A program made the position numbers and the translations under genes. Shown in pieces: positions 1-5,503 of a stretch of DNA of 6,175 nt. The stretch lies in NCBI GenBank assembly GCA_031969655.1, contig DALYJX010000328.1:1-6175 (forward strand), given 5' to 3'. The notes beneath the pieces were generated by a model. The model was given only the letters and a program-made list of their open reading frames with translations. It did no database searches and was not told the DNA's origin. Each line of letters opens with the position of its first letter. Within the stretch, counting starts at the first letter, position 1. This stretch comes from Microseira sp003486305 (GTDB lineage Bacteria > Cyanobacteriota > Cyanobacteriia > Cyanobacteriales > Aerosakkonemataceae).

Positions 1-779
1 CGACGCGCATGGTGGGGGTACTTTACGATATCAGCGATCGCAAAATTGCCCAAGCAGCTTTACAGATCAGTCAAGAGCAATTGCAAACTGCGATCGCCGA
101 ATTGACTCGTTCCAACAAAGAACTCGAACAATTTGCTTACGCCGCCTCCCACGATTTGCAAGAACCTTTGCGGAAAATCAATAGTTTTGCCGAATTGCTC
201 GCTCACGATTACCGCCAGCAATTGGATGAGATGGCCGACAAATACATTGATTACATCACCGATGGCGCCACCCGGATGCAAGCGCTGATTGAGGATTTAT
301 TGATCTATTCGCGGGTGGGGCGACAAGAGTTAAATAAACAGCCAACCGATTTAAATACTGTAGTATCTCAGGTAATAATAGATCTCAGCTTTGCGATCGC
401 AGAAAACAACGCTATTATTACCACAACCCCACTTCCTACATTGCCAGCCAATCCCGTCCAAATGTCACAGTTATTGCAAAATTTAATCGCCAATGGGATT
501 AAATTCCGGCGCGACTGCCCTCCGGAAATTCACATAGCAGCTACGTTGCAAAAAGAACAATGGTTGATTTCGGTACAAGATAACGGCATCGGCATCAAAC
601 CTGAATATACCGAGCGGATTTTCGCCATTTTCCAACGACTGCACAGCCGTTCTCGCTATCCCGGTAACGGCATTGGCTTAGCCTTGTGTCGTAAAATAGT
701 CGAGCGTCATGGCGGACAAATTTGGCTAGAATCCGAACCAGGAAAAGGCACAATATTCTATTTTACTATCCCGGAATGA
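1..779 (+). CDS. Sensor histidine kinase, phytochrome-type transmitter (5' partial)
   Basis: This is the C-terminal part of a cytoplasmic sensor kinase that would autophosphorylate on His and pass the phosphate to a response regulator. The frame is open to the left edge (first whole codon at 3), so the true start lies outside. Counting from the Met at 9, residues 1-15 read like the end of a PAS/PAC domain (VGVLYDISDRKIAQ). A predicted coiled coil follows (about 16-44), then the HisKA H-box ASHDLQEPLRKI with phospho-acceptor His48. The HATPase has an N-box (LIANGIKF, Asn162), G1 box DNGIGI (191-196) and G2 box GNGIGLAL (219 on). The DLQEPLRKI and IFQRLHSR signatures are those of cyanobacterial Cph1-like transmitters. 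No GAF or PHY domain is visible, so a bilin photoreceptor role cannot be claimed. The stop overlaps the next gene's start, which points to a kinase/regulator pair. Confidence 0.93.
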   Translation, partial: TRMVGVLYDISDRKIAQAALQISQEQLQTAIAELTRSNKELEQFAYAASHDLQEPLRKINSFAELLAHDYRQQLDEMADKYIDYITDGATRMQALIEDLLIYSRVGRQELNKQPTDLNTVVSQVIIDLSFAIAENNAIITTTPLPTLPANPVQMSQLLQNLIANGIKFRRDCPPEIHIAATLQKEQWLISVQDNGIGIKPEYTERIFAIFQRLHSRSRYPGNGIGLALCRKIVERHGGQIWLESEPGKGTIFYFTIPE

Positions 780-1231
780 CAAAATCTGTTCAATTGAACG
801 GGAATGGCGAAAAGATTGCTGTGCTGTTAATTGAAGACGATCCGGGGGATGCAGATCTGATCGCGATCGTCTTTCAACGCCAGCGAGAGACGATTCAATT
901 AAAAATTGTTCATGATGGGGAGGAAGCGATCGCTTACCTGCGACAAAAAGCCCATGAGGTGCTACCCCACCTAATTTTACTCGACCTCAACCTCCCCGGC
1001 AAAAGCGGACGCGAAGTATTGCAAGCAATCAAAAGCGACGAACAGCTTAAACAAATCCCAGTTGTTATCCTCACCGGCTTAAAAGCCCCTGAAGAAGTTT
1101 TGACGAGCTACAAATTAGGAGCAAATGCCTACCTCACAAAACCCGGCGGTTTGGCAGAATTTACCAATGTTATTCAGTCTATAGACAATTTTTGGTTAAC
1201 CTTTGTTCACCTTCCCCCTGATTTGAGCTAA
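776..1231 (+). CDS. Rcp1-like single-domain response regulator
   Basis: A 151-residue stand-alone receiver domain with no output domain, matching the size and pattern of Rcp1, the partner of cyanobacterial phytochrome Cph1. It would accept phosphate from the upstream kinase. The acidic pocket is Glu20-Asp21 (LLIEDDPGD), the phospho-acceptor is Asp70 (LILLDLNLPG), the switch Thr is Thr100 (VVILTG), and the conserved Lys is Lys122 (YLTKP). The C-terminal stretch SIDNFWLTFVHLPP is characteristic of the family. I chose the ATG at 776 because it overlaps the kinase stop as ATGA, which suggests translational coupling. A TTG 54 bases upstream in the same frame would add 18 residues unlike the family. 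No strong ribosome binding site precedes 776. It could equally serve another kinase, including the downstream hybrid one. Confidence 0.93.
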   Translation: MTKSVQLNGNGEKIAVLLIEDDPGDADLIAIVFQRQRETIQLKIVHDGEEAIAYLRQKAHEVLPHLILLDLNLPGKSGREVLQAIKSDEQLKQIPVVILTGLKAPEEVLTSYKLGANAYLTKPGGLAEFTNVIQSIDNFWLTFVHLPPDLS

Positions 1232-1250
1232 AATTATTAAAAATTTTGGC
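1227..1250 (+). terminator. Weak AT-rich hairpin at the end of the regulator gene
   Basis: A 9-bp stem (1227-1235 with 1242-1250, one G-T wobble) with a 6-base loop overlaps the stop codon of the response regulator. It is mostly A-T pairs and has no T-run after it, so it is a poor intrinsic terminator. It may end or slow transcription of the kinase/regulator pair, but the structure could also be chance in AT-rich DNA. Confidence 0.25.
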
Positions 1251-1307
1251 ACAGAGGGGTTTGTTAATTTTCTTCACTAATTCTTAAAATAAGCGATCAA
1301 CTATTCC

Positions 1308-1316
1308 TGGTAAAAT
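1308..1316 (+). promoter_or_regulatory. Possible extended -10 promoter for the hybrid kinase
   Basis: TGGTAAAAT fits an extended -10 element (TGnTATAAT, with TAAAAT as the hexamer). It lies about 43 bases before the hybrid kinase ATG, which would give a leader of roughly 36 bases. No convincing -35 hexamer sits 16-18 bases upstream. The 127-bp gap before the hybrid kinase makes a separate promoter plausible. Confidence 0.35.
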
Positions 1317-1358
1317 CCTCTAAATAGAAAAAATATCAAAAATACTGAATATACAACC

Positions 1359-3272
1359 ATGCTTAACGTCTCTGTCAGGATGCTTTTAATTGAGGACGAC
1401 GAAGGAGATATAGATCTAATTCGGATTTATTTAGCGAAAGCTAAACAACTTTCCCATCGTCTGGAAATTGCTACAAGTTTAGAAGAAGGACTCTTGCGCC
1501 TACAACAAGGAGGCATCGATATTGTTTTGAGCGACTTGACCTTACCAGATGCCCAAGGAATCGAAACTTTTCGTCAAATTAATACTCTGTTTCCAAATAT
1601 ACCAGTAATCATTCTCAGCGGACTCGATGACGAAGAAATTGCCGTGAGTGCCGTATCATCAGGCGCACAAGACTACCTGATTAAAGGCAAATTTAACCAC
1701 TACTTGCTAGTTCGATCCATCCGCTATGCTTTGGAGAGGCATCAGCTATCGCAGACGCTCAAGCAGCAGGCAGAATTGCTCCAGGAACAAGTAATCGAGC
1801 TAGAGCAGACAAAGCGCGCCGCAGAAGCAGCAAACAAGGCAAAAAGCGAGTTTTTGGCAAATATGACCCACGAACTGAGAACGCCGCTCAACGCCATTTT
1901 GGGTTTTACCCAACTGTTGAGTCGCGACCAAAACCTCAATTCTCAACAGCAGGAGCAATTAGAAATTGTTACTAAAAGCGGCGAGCATTTGCTCGAATTA
2001 ATTAACGACGTTTTAACCATGTCCAAAATTGAAGCAGGGATGATCGAAATACATACTTCTTGCTTTAATTTGTACAATTTGATTGACTTCCTAGAAGATA
2101 TGTTTCAACTTAGAGCCAGAGCGAAAGGCTTGCAACTAAATTTTAAAATTAGTCCAGACTCGCCCCATTATATAGAAACCGATGAAAGTAGGTTACGTCA
2201 AATTTTAATTAATTTACTTTCAAATGCGATTAAATTTACTGAATCGGGTAGCGTGACGCTGGAAGTGAAGCTGGGTAATCGGGAAAACTTTTCTGTTTCA
2301 CCCCTGAAAGATAACCAATTACCAACGATCTTTGAAGTAGAAGATACAGGGTGCGGTATTGCGCCGGAAGATTTAGAGAAATTGTTTGAACCTTTTGTGC
2401 AAGGTGAGGCGGGACGTCAATACCTAGCCGGAACGGGTTTGGGTTTGACAATTAGCCGCTATTTTGCCCAATTAATGGGGGGAAATATCAAAATAGCAAG
2501 TCAAGTGGGTCAGGGAACAGTTGTTAGTTGCGAGATTCCGGTAACGACGGTGACGCCAGACAACGCCGATGAGTTCCTGCAAAAAGTGCGAAAACCTCGA
2601 GCGATCGCATTAGCACCCAACCAACCCAAGTATCGCATTTTAATCGTCGAAGATAAATGGGAAAGTCGTCATTTACTGGTGAAAATGCTATCGCCGCTAG
2701 GCTTTGAAGTGTTTGAAGCCGAAAACGGTCAAGCTGGGATTGAAATGTGGGAAAAGATAGAACCTCACTTAATCTTAATGGATATGCGAATGCCCGTGAT
2801 GGATGGGTATGAAGCGATCAAACGCATTAGATCTGATATAAAAGGTCAAGCAACTGCGATCATTGCCTTGACTGCTAGCGTGCTGCAACCAGGAAAAGAA
2901 ATCACAATGGCAAAGGGATGCAATGACTTGATTTCTAAACCGTTTCAAGAAGAGGTTTTATTAGAAAAAATTGCCGAGCATCTGGGAGTGCGCTATCTCT
3001 ACGATTCGTTCCAACCTTGTTTGCAAGAGTCAGCCAAGGAAAATAAAATCATCACCTGCGAAGACTTAAAAATGATGCCTGACCAATGGGTTCGTGATTT
3101 AAATCGTTCAGCGATTCTAGGCGAAGATGAAAACATTGTTGCTCTCATCGAACAAATCCCCGACGAATATGCAGAACTGAAAGCCACTTTAAAAGATTTA
3201 GTCGATGATTTTAGGTTTGAAATCCTGGTTAATTTAACCGAGACTTTGCTGGCTGAATTTGCTAATGGCTAA
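1359..3272 (+). CDS. Hybrid histidine kinase: REC-HisKA-HATPase-REC
   Basis: A 637-residue soluble hybrid kinase with no membrane segment and no classical sensor domain. Order: N-terminal receiver (about 5-125; Glu12-Asp13, phospho-acceptor Asp59, Ser87, Lys109); predicted coiled coil (127-165); HisKA with His171 in the H-box NMTHELRTPLNAI; HATPase (about 270-395; Asn289 in NLLSNAIKFT, G1 DTGCGI at 329-334, G2 GTGLGL at 358-363); second receiver (about 425-543; Glu431-Asp432, phospho-acceptor Asp475, Thr505, Lys527); helical tail (about 568-637). All catalytic residues are present. Its input is probably phosphorylation of the first receiver by another kinase. The ATG at 1359 gives a complete receiver. 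An in-frame ATG at 1380 (Met8) also would, so the start is uncertain; neither has a well-spaced ribosome binding site. The final Ala-Asn-Gly and the stop come from a heptamer repeat, so the 3' end may have been altered. Confidence 0.95.
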   Translation: MLNVSVRMLLIEDDEGDIDLIRIYLAKAKQLSHRLEIATSLEEGLLRLQQGGIDIVLSDLTLPDAQGIETFRQINTLFPNIPVIILSGLDDEEIAVSAVSSGAQDYLIKGKFNHYLLVRSIRYALERHQLSQTLKQQAELLQEQVIELEQTKRAAEAANKAKSEFLANMTHELRTPLNAILGFTQLLSRDQNLNSQQQEQLEIVTKSGEHLLELINDVLTMSKIEAGMIEIHTSCFNLYNLIDFLEDMFQLRARAKGLQLNFKISPDSPHYIETDESRLRQILINLLSNAIKFTESGSVTLEVKLGNRENFSVSPLKDNQLPTIFEVEDTGCGIAPEDLEKLFEPFVQGEAGRQYLAGTGLGLTISRYFAQLMGGNIKIASQVGQGTVVSCEIPVTTVTPDNADEFLQKVRKPRAIALAPNQPKYRILIVEDKWESRHLLVKMLSPLGFEVFEAENGQAGIEMWEKIEPHLILMDMRMPVMDGYEAIKRIRSDIKGQATAIIALTASVLQPGKEITMAKGCNDLISKPFQEEVLLEKIAEHLGVRYLYDSFQPCLQESAKENKIITCEDLKMMPDQWVRDLNRSAILGEDENIVALIEQIPDEYAELKATLKDLVDDFRFEILVNLTETLLAEFANG

Positions 3273-3288
3273 TGGCTAATGGCTAATA
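3261..3288. repeat. Heptamer tandem repeat, GCTAATG x4
   Basis: Four head-to-tail copies of a 7-base unit: GCTAATG three times, then GCTAATA. The first copy and part of the second lie inside the hybrid kinase gene and encode its last residues and stop. Tandem heptamers of this kind are known in filamentous cyanobacteria as short tandemly repeated repetitive (STRR) sequences. Assigning this tract to that class is my inference. Confidence 0.85.
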
Positions 3289-3308
3289 GAGAGCAATTAG
3301 CAATTAGC
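3275..3308. terminator. Hairpin between convergent genes, possible bidirectional terminator
   Basis: Bases 3275-3287 pair with 3296-3308 as a 13-bp stem with one internal mismatch, leaving an 8-base loop. It lies between the ends of the hybrid kinase (+) and the DUF2062 gene (-), where a shared terminator would be expected. There is no T-run on either side and the stem is AT-rich. Termination is an inference from position and symmetry. Confidence 0.35.
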
Positions 3309-3330
3309 AAGCTTGCAATTAGCAATTAGC
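3293..3330. repeat. Two direct 16-mers of the inverted heptamer around AAGCTT
   Basis: The 16-mer GCAATTAGCAATTAGC occurs at 3293-3308 and again, identical, at 3315-3330, separated by AAGCTT. Each 16-mer is two copies of GCAATTA plus GC. Read on the - strand the unit is TAATTGC, close to TAATGGC in the preceding tract, so the two blocks are opposed versions of one family. The junction GCAAGCTTGC (3307-3316) is a perfect 10-bp palindrome. Confidence 0.85.
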
Positions 3331-3334
3331 TATA

Positions 3335-3868
3335 TTAATATCGTCGTTTATCGCGCACGCGACGCACGAACCACAAACATAGGAAATAACTACCAACGGA
3401 ACAGAGCGAACCTACTACAAAACAACCTACCAACAAATCGGCTAAAAACACCGTTCCCATTTGCATCATTCCTTCCCAGGAACTTAGACTCTCACCCGAA
3501 AAAGATTGATCGTGAGATCCCAACAGCCATCGACCGACGTGGAAATTGAATGCATAAATTGGAATCGATGTCAAGGGATTGCTTACCCAAGTAGCGGCGG
3601 CGGCGACGATTTTATTGCCTTTAATTAAAGCGGCTAACAAGATAGCAACAGCCATCTGGGTAGCAATGAGGGGAAACCAACCCGCGAACACGCCTGCCGC
3701 AGCACCTCTAGCGATCGCTTCTGGAGTGCCTCTAAGGCGAAGAAAGCGCAAGTAAAAATAACGCCAGCGTCGCCGCCAATCTTTTTGGCTGCGTTTGCCT
3801 CGTCGTGGGGAAACTGATGTAGATTGGGAGGATACGTTAAGCCTGCGCTGCCTCATGTTGCTGGACAT
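3335..3868 (-). CDS. DUF2062 family membrane protein
   Basis: A 177-residue predicted inner-membrane protein of unknown function. The N-terminal 46 residues are strongly basic (many Arg and Lys) and probably cytoplasmic. The DUF2062 core follows: RGTPEAIARGAAAGVFAGWF (46-65), then a hydrophobic span to about 82, and NKIVAAAATWVSNPLTSIPI (85-104) continuing into YAFNFHVG. A last hydrophobic segment runs from about 138 to 168 and ends in a basic tail. The Gly/Ala-rich first segment and the TWVSNPLT motif are typical of the family. The ATG at 3868 gives 177 residues; Met5 (3856) is an alternative, and neither has a clear ribosome binding site. It is the last gene of the - strand set, 34 bp after the glycerate kinase, probably co-transcribed. 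The name rests on family motifs; no activity can be inferred. Confidence 0.85.
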   Translation of the reverse strand: MSSNMRQRRLNVSSQSTSVSPRRGKRSQKDWRRRWRYFYLRFLRLRGTPEAIARGAAAGVFAGWFPLIATQMAVAILLAALIKGNKIVAAAATWVSNPLTSIPIYAFNFHVGRWLLGSHDQSFSGESLSSWEGMMQMGTVFLADLLVGCFVVGSLCSVGSYFLCLWFVRRVRDKRRY

Positions 3869-3873
3869 TGGGG

Positions 3874-3899
3874 TTAGTTCTACAGAGAGAAGAACCTAA
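3874..3899. other. Small intercistronic hairpin
   Basis: GTTCT (3877-3881) pairs with AGAAC (3891-3895). After one bulged base (3896), TTA (3874-3876) pairs with TAA (3897-3899), around a 9-base loop. It fills most of the 34-bp gap between the glycerate kinase stop and the DUF2062 start. It might affect mRNA processing or translation of the second gene, but it is short and may be chance. Confidence 0.25.
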
Positions 3900-3902
3900 T
3901 AT

Positions 3903-5006
3903 TTAAGGTAAGCGATCGCTCGGCTTGTAGACCAGGCCAATCTCGCGATCCCAATTAATTTCGATGACTAAATCCACCCAATCAGAGTTTCTCGCCATTG
4001 GTCGAATAAACAATTCCGGGTGGATAGACTTCCAGAAATACTCAACAAATCGATCCACCGTTTCATCGCTCATTCCGGATTTTCCCGTAGAAATCATTTG
4101 TTGTTCCGCTTGTCGTCGCCACTGCTGGGAAAGCCGATAATCAGTCGGCAAAAGCAGGATCAAACCGTCTAATCGTTGCCATAAGGGTAAATAATCCTGC
4201 AATTTGGCGTTGGCATCGCGGGCAAATCTGCGGTCATCTGCGGTTAAAATCGGTGGCGGCGCATTATCGAAAGCGCCCGGATCGATCGGACGAACCCCAA
4301 CAAACCACCCTTCAAACAAGACGATATCGATATTTTCCACAATTTCTGGTTGAGTGCGATCGCCCGCACCCCCCCAAGCCGATTTATCAAATCTAGGCAC
4401 TTCGATGGATTGGTAATTGGTAATTGGTAATTGGTAATTCTCCTGGAGTCCTCTGCGTAATTGGTCTAAAACTTTTATACCCAATTCAACATCGTGGGTT
4501 CCCGGTGGCCCGCGCCAGATTAAGCGGGGATCTTGTTGTTGCAATGCTAGGCGTTCGGGATAAGTTTTATACAAATCGTCTAAGGAAAGACTCAGAGTCC
4601 GGTATCCCAAGTGTTTCAGAATTAAAGTCAAGATCGCTGCTAACGTGGTTTTGCCGGTTCCCTGTCCGCCTAAAATTCCTTGAATCATAGGGCGTTGTAA
4701 TTGTTGCCGGTGACTCGCTAGCTGCATCGCTAAAGGTAACCACAGGTTCCAAAGCGTTTCCAGTAAAGCAGGGTGCTGCTTTATACCTTTATTTTGGCAG
4801 AATTTAATTAGGTCTGGGTAGATTGTGTGGAAGAGATGCGATCGCAAACCGATCGCTTCGCTGACATTAGCTGGCGTGATGCCAAACGCTTTCGCCCTTA
4901 ATTCATCCGCCAACGCCCAAGCTGCCAATTGTTCAATGGCGGATAAAGGTAGCGCTTCTGATGCGGTTAACTTTTGCAGGAACTGACTTAGTAACTCAGT
5001 CGTCAT
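3903..5006 (-). CDS. glyK: D-glycerate 3-kinase, plant-type (GLYK) P-loop kinase
   Basis: Phosphorylates D-glycerate with ATP to 3-phosphoglycerate, the last step of photorespiration, returning carbon to the Calvin cycle; cytoplasmic. The 367-residue protein has an N-terminal helical region (about 1-105), then Walker A GGQGTGKTT (113-121, Lys119), SLDDLY (141-146), RGPPGTHD (165-172), PRFDKSAWGGAGDR (204-217) and FEGWFVG (231-237). This motif series is that of the plant-type family, not of the unrelated GarK or GlxK-type glycerate kinases. Residues 190-199 (NYQLPITNYQ) come from an in-frame heptamer repeat and seem to be an insertion just before PRFDKS. All catalytic motifs are intact, so the enzyme is probably active. 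The start at 5006 lies 6 bp after the ycf20 stop with no strong ribosome binding site, so translational coupling is likely. A related P-loop kinase of other specificity is possible but less likely. Confidence 0.88.
   Translation of the reverse strand: MTTELLSQFLQKLTASEALPLSAIEQLAAWALADELRAKAFGITPANVSEAIGLRSHLFHTIYPDLIKFCQNKGIKQHPALLETLWNLWLPLAMQLASHRQQLQRPMIQGILGGQGTGKTTLAAILTLILKHLGYRTLSLSLDDLYKTYPERLALQQQDPRLIWRGPPGTHDVELGIKVLDQLRRGLQENYQLPITNYQSIEVPRFDKSAWGGAGDRTQPEIVENIDIVLFEGWFVGVRPIDPGAFDNAPPPILTADDRRFARDANAKLQDYLPLWQRLDGLILLLPTDYRLSQQWRRQAEQQMISTGKSGMSDETVDRFVEYFWKSIHPELFIRPMARNSDWVDLVIEINWDREIGLVYKPSDRLP
4410..4439. repeat. Heptamer tandem repeat inside the glycerate kinase gene, TTGGTAA x4
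   Basis: Four perfect copies of TTGGTAA (4410-4437) followed by TT. On the coding strand they give Asn-Tyr-Gln-Leu-Pro-Ile-Thr and then repeat Asn-Tyr-Gln, because three heptamers equal seven codons. The unit (TAATTGG in another phase) differs by one base from TAATTGC in the 3293-3330 tract, so both belong to one repeat family. Confidence 0.9.
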
Positions 5007-5012
5007 GATTGT

Positions 5013-5348
5013 TCAAGACCCCAATTTGAAAGCTTCCACAAACAAACTGTAAGTGAGGCCGATTTTGAGGGCGTTCAACATATCGATGACAAGCGATCGC
5101 GTTCCTCTTCTGCGATTTATAGTGTAAAAAATCCAACTCGCAGATTCCGTAAATATAACTAACAACCCGGCGGCGATAATATCCCAGTCGGCGGCTTGTC
5201 CGGCGGTGGTGGAAATCGCCGTTCCCAAAAAAATCCCGAACAGCAGACTGATGACCATCAGGGATAGACGCCGCCAGGGGTTGCTCAGCCAGCCCGCAAG
5301 ACGAGCGCCGACAACATCGAGTAAATTGTTCAGACGGGTGTTTTGCAT
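5013..5348 (-). CDS. ycf20: Ycf20 family (DUF565) membrane protein
   Basis: A 111-residue integral membrane protein, homologous to Ycf20 encoded in red and green algal plastids. In algae and plants, Ycf20-like proteins have been linked to non-photochemical quenching; the cyanobacterial role is not established. The sequence shows the family's N-terminal pattern MQNTRLNNLLD, then NPWRRLSL (23-30), a first membrane span (about 28-48, with FGIFLGTAIS), a second (about 55-76), a basic loop NRRRGTR (78-84) and the C-terminal motif LNALKIGLTYSLFVEAFKLG (91-110). Length is normal for the family. The ATG at 5348 is supported by GAGG (5357-5360) eight bases upstream. TATACA at 5395-5390 could be a -10 box, but I see no matching -35. 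It leads the - strand set and ends 6 bp before the glycerate kinase. Confidence 0.9.
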   Translation of the reverse strand: MQNTRLNNLLDVVGARLAGWLSNPWRRLSLMVISLLFGIFLGTAISTTAGQAADWDIIAAGLLVIFTESASWIFYTINRRRGTRSLVIDMLNALKIGLTYSLFVEAFKLGS

Positions 5349-5420
5349 GAATTTTGCCTCAGAAAATCCGGACGCGGAGGATATGCCCTTGTATAGAGTA
5401 TGTTTTTGACCTTAAAGTGC

Positions 5421-5449
5421 TTTCCATCCCATTGGGGATCTGGTATAAC
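5421..5449 (+). promoter_or_regulatory. Predicted promoter for the anchored-protein gene
   Basis: TTTCCA (5421-5426, 4 of 6 matches to TTGACA), a 17-bp spacer, and TATAAC (5444-5449, 5 of 6 to TATAAT) with the extended TGG just before it. Transcription would begin near 5456, about 48 bases before the ATG at 5504. Confidence 0.5.
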
Positions 5450-5451
5450 GA

Positions 5452-5465
5452 ACAGACAGTCTGTC
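5452..5465. promoter_or_regulatory. Overlapping palindromes at the expected transcription start, candidate operator
   Basis: ACAGAC-A-GTCTGT (5452-5464) is a perfect odd palindrome, and GACAG-T-CTGTC (5455-5465) is another shifted by two bases at its centre. They start three bases after the -10 box, where a bound repressor would block initiation. ACAGACnGTCTGT-like sites are used by some TetR-family repressors; this is only an analogy, and no regulator gene lies in the window. Confidence 0.4.
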
Positions 5466-5503
5466 AGGGCTTCAATATTTAAGACTAATTATTACTAAGG
5501 ACT

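Noticed and set aside
722..775. TTG start giving the response regulator 18 extra residues
   Set aside because: The added residues overlap the kinase HATPase coding sequence and do not resemble a receiver N-terminus. The ATG at 776 in the ATGA overlap fits the family better.
9..779. Complete 256-residue kinase starting at the ATG at 9
   Set aside because: The frame is open to the window edge, the first residues are mid-PAC domain sequence, and no ribosome binding site precedes the ATG. The gene is treated as 5' partial.
1..779. Naming the first kinase a phytochrome (cph1 or bphP)
   Set aside because: Only the transmitter half and the end of a PAS/PAC domain are visible. Many non-phytochrome cyanobacterial kinases share this transmitter type.
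3060..3272. Canonical HPt domain at the end of the hybrid kinase
   Set aside because: No His is present in the helical tail, so it cannot be a phosphotransfer domain of the usual kind.
3261..3330. CRISPR array
   Set aside because: The units are contiguous 7-mers without unique spacers, unlike the roughly 25-40 base repeats and spacers of a CRISPR array, and no cas gene is nearby.
3313..3549. Small + strand reading frame of 78 residues
   Set aside because: It lies opposite the DUF2062 gene, begins within the repeat tract, and its translation shows no domain pattern.
4424..4690. + strand reading frame of 88 residues inside the glycerate kinase locus
   Set aside because: It is antisense to the P-loop and following motifs of a well-supported gene, begins in the heptamer repeat and has no recognisable features.
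5206..5409. + strand reading frame across the ycf20 start
   Set aside because: It is antisense to a conserved ycf20 gene and covers its ribosome binding site and upstream region; no coding signal of its own.
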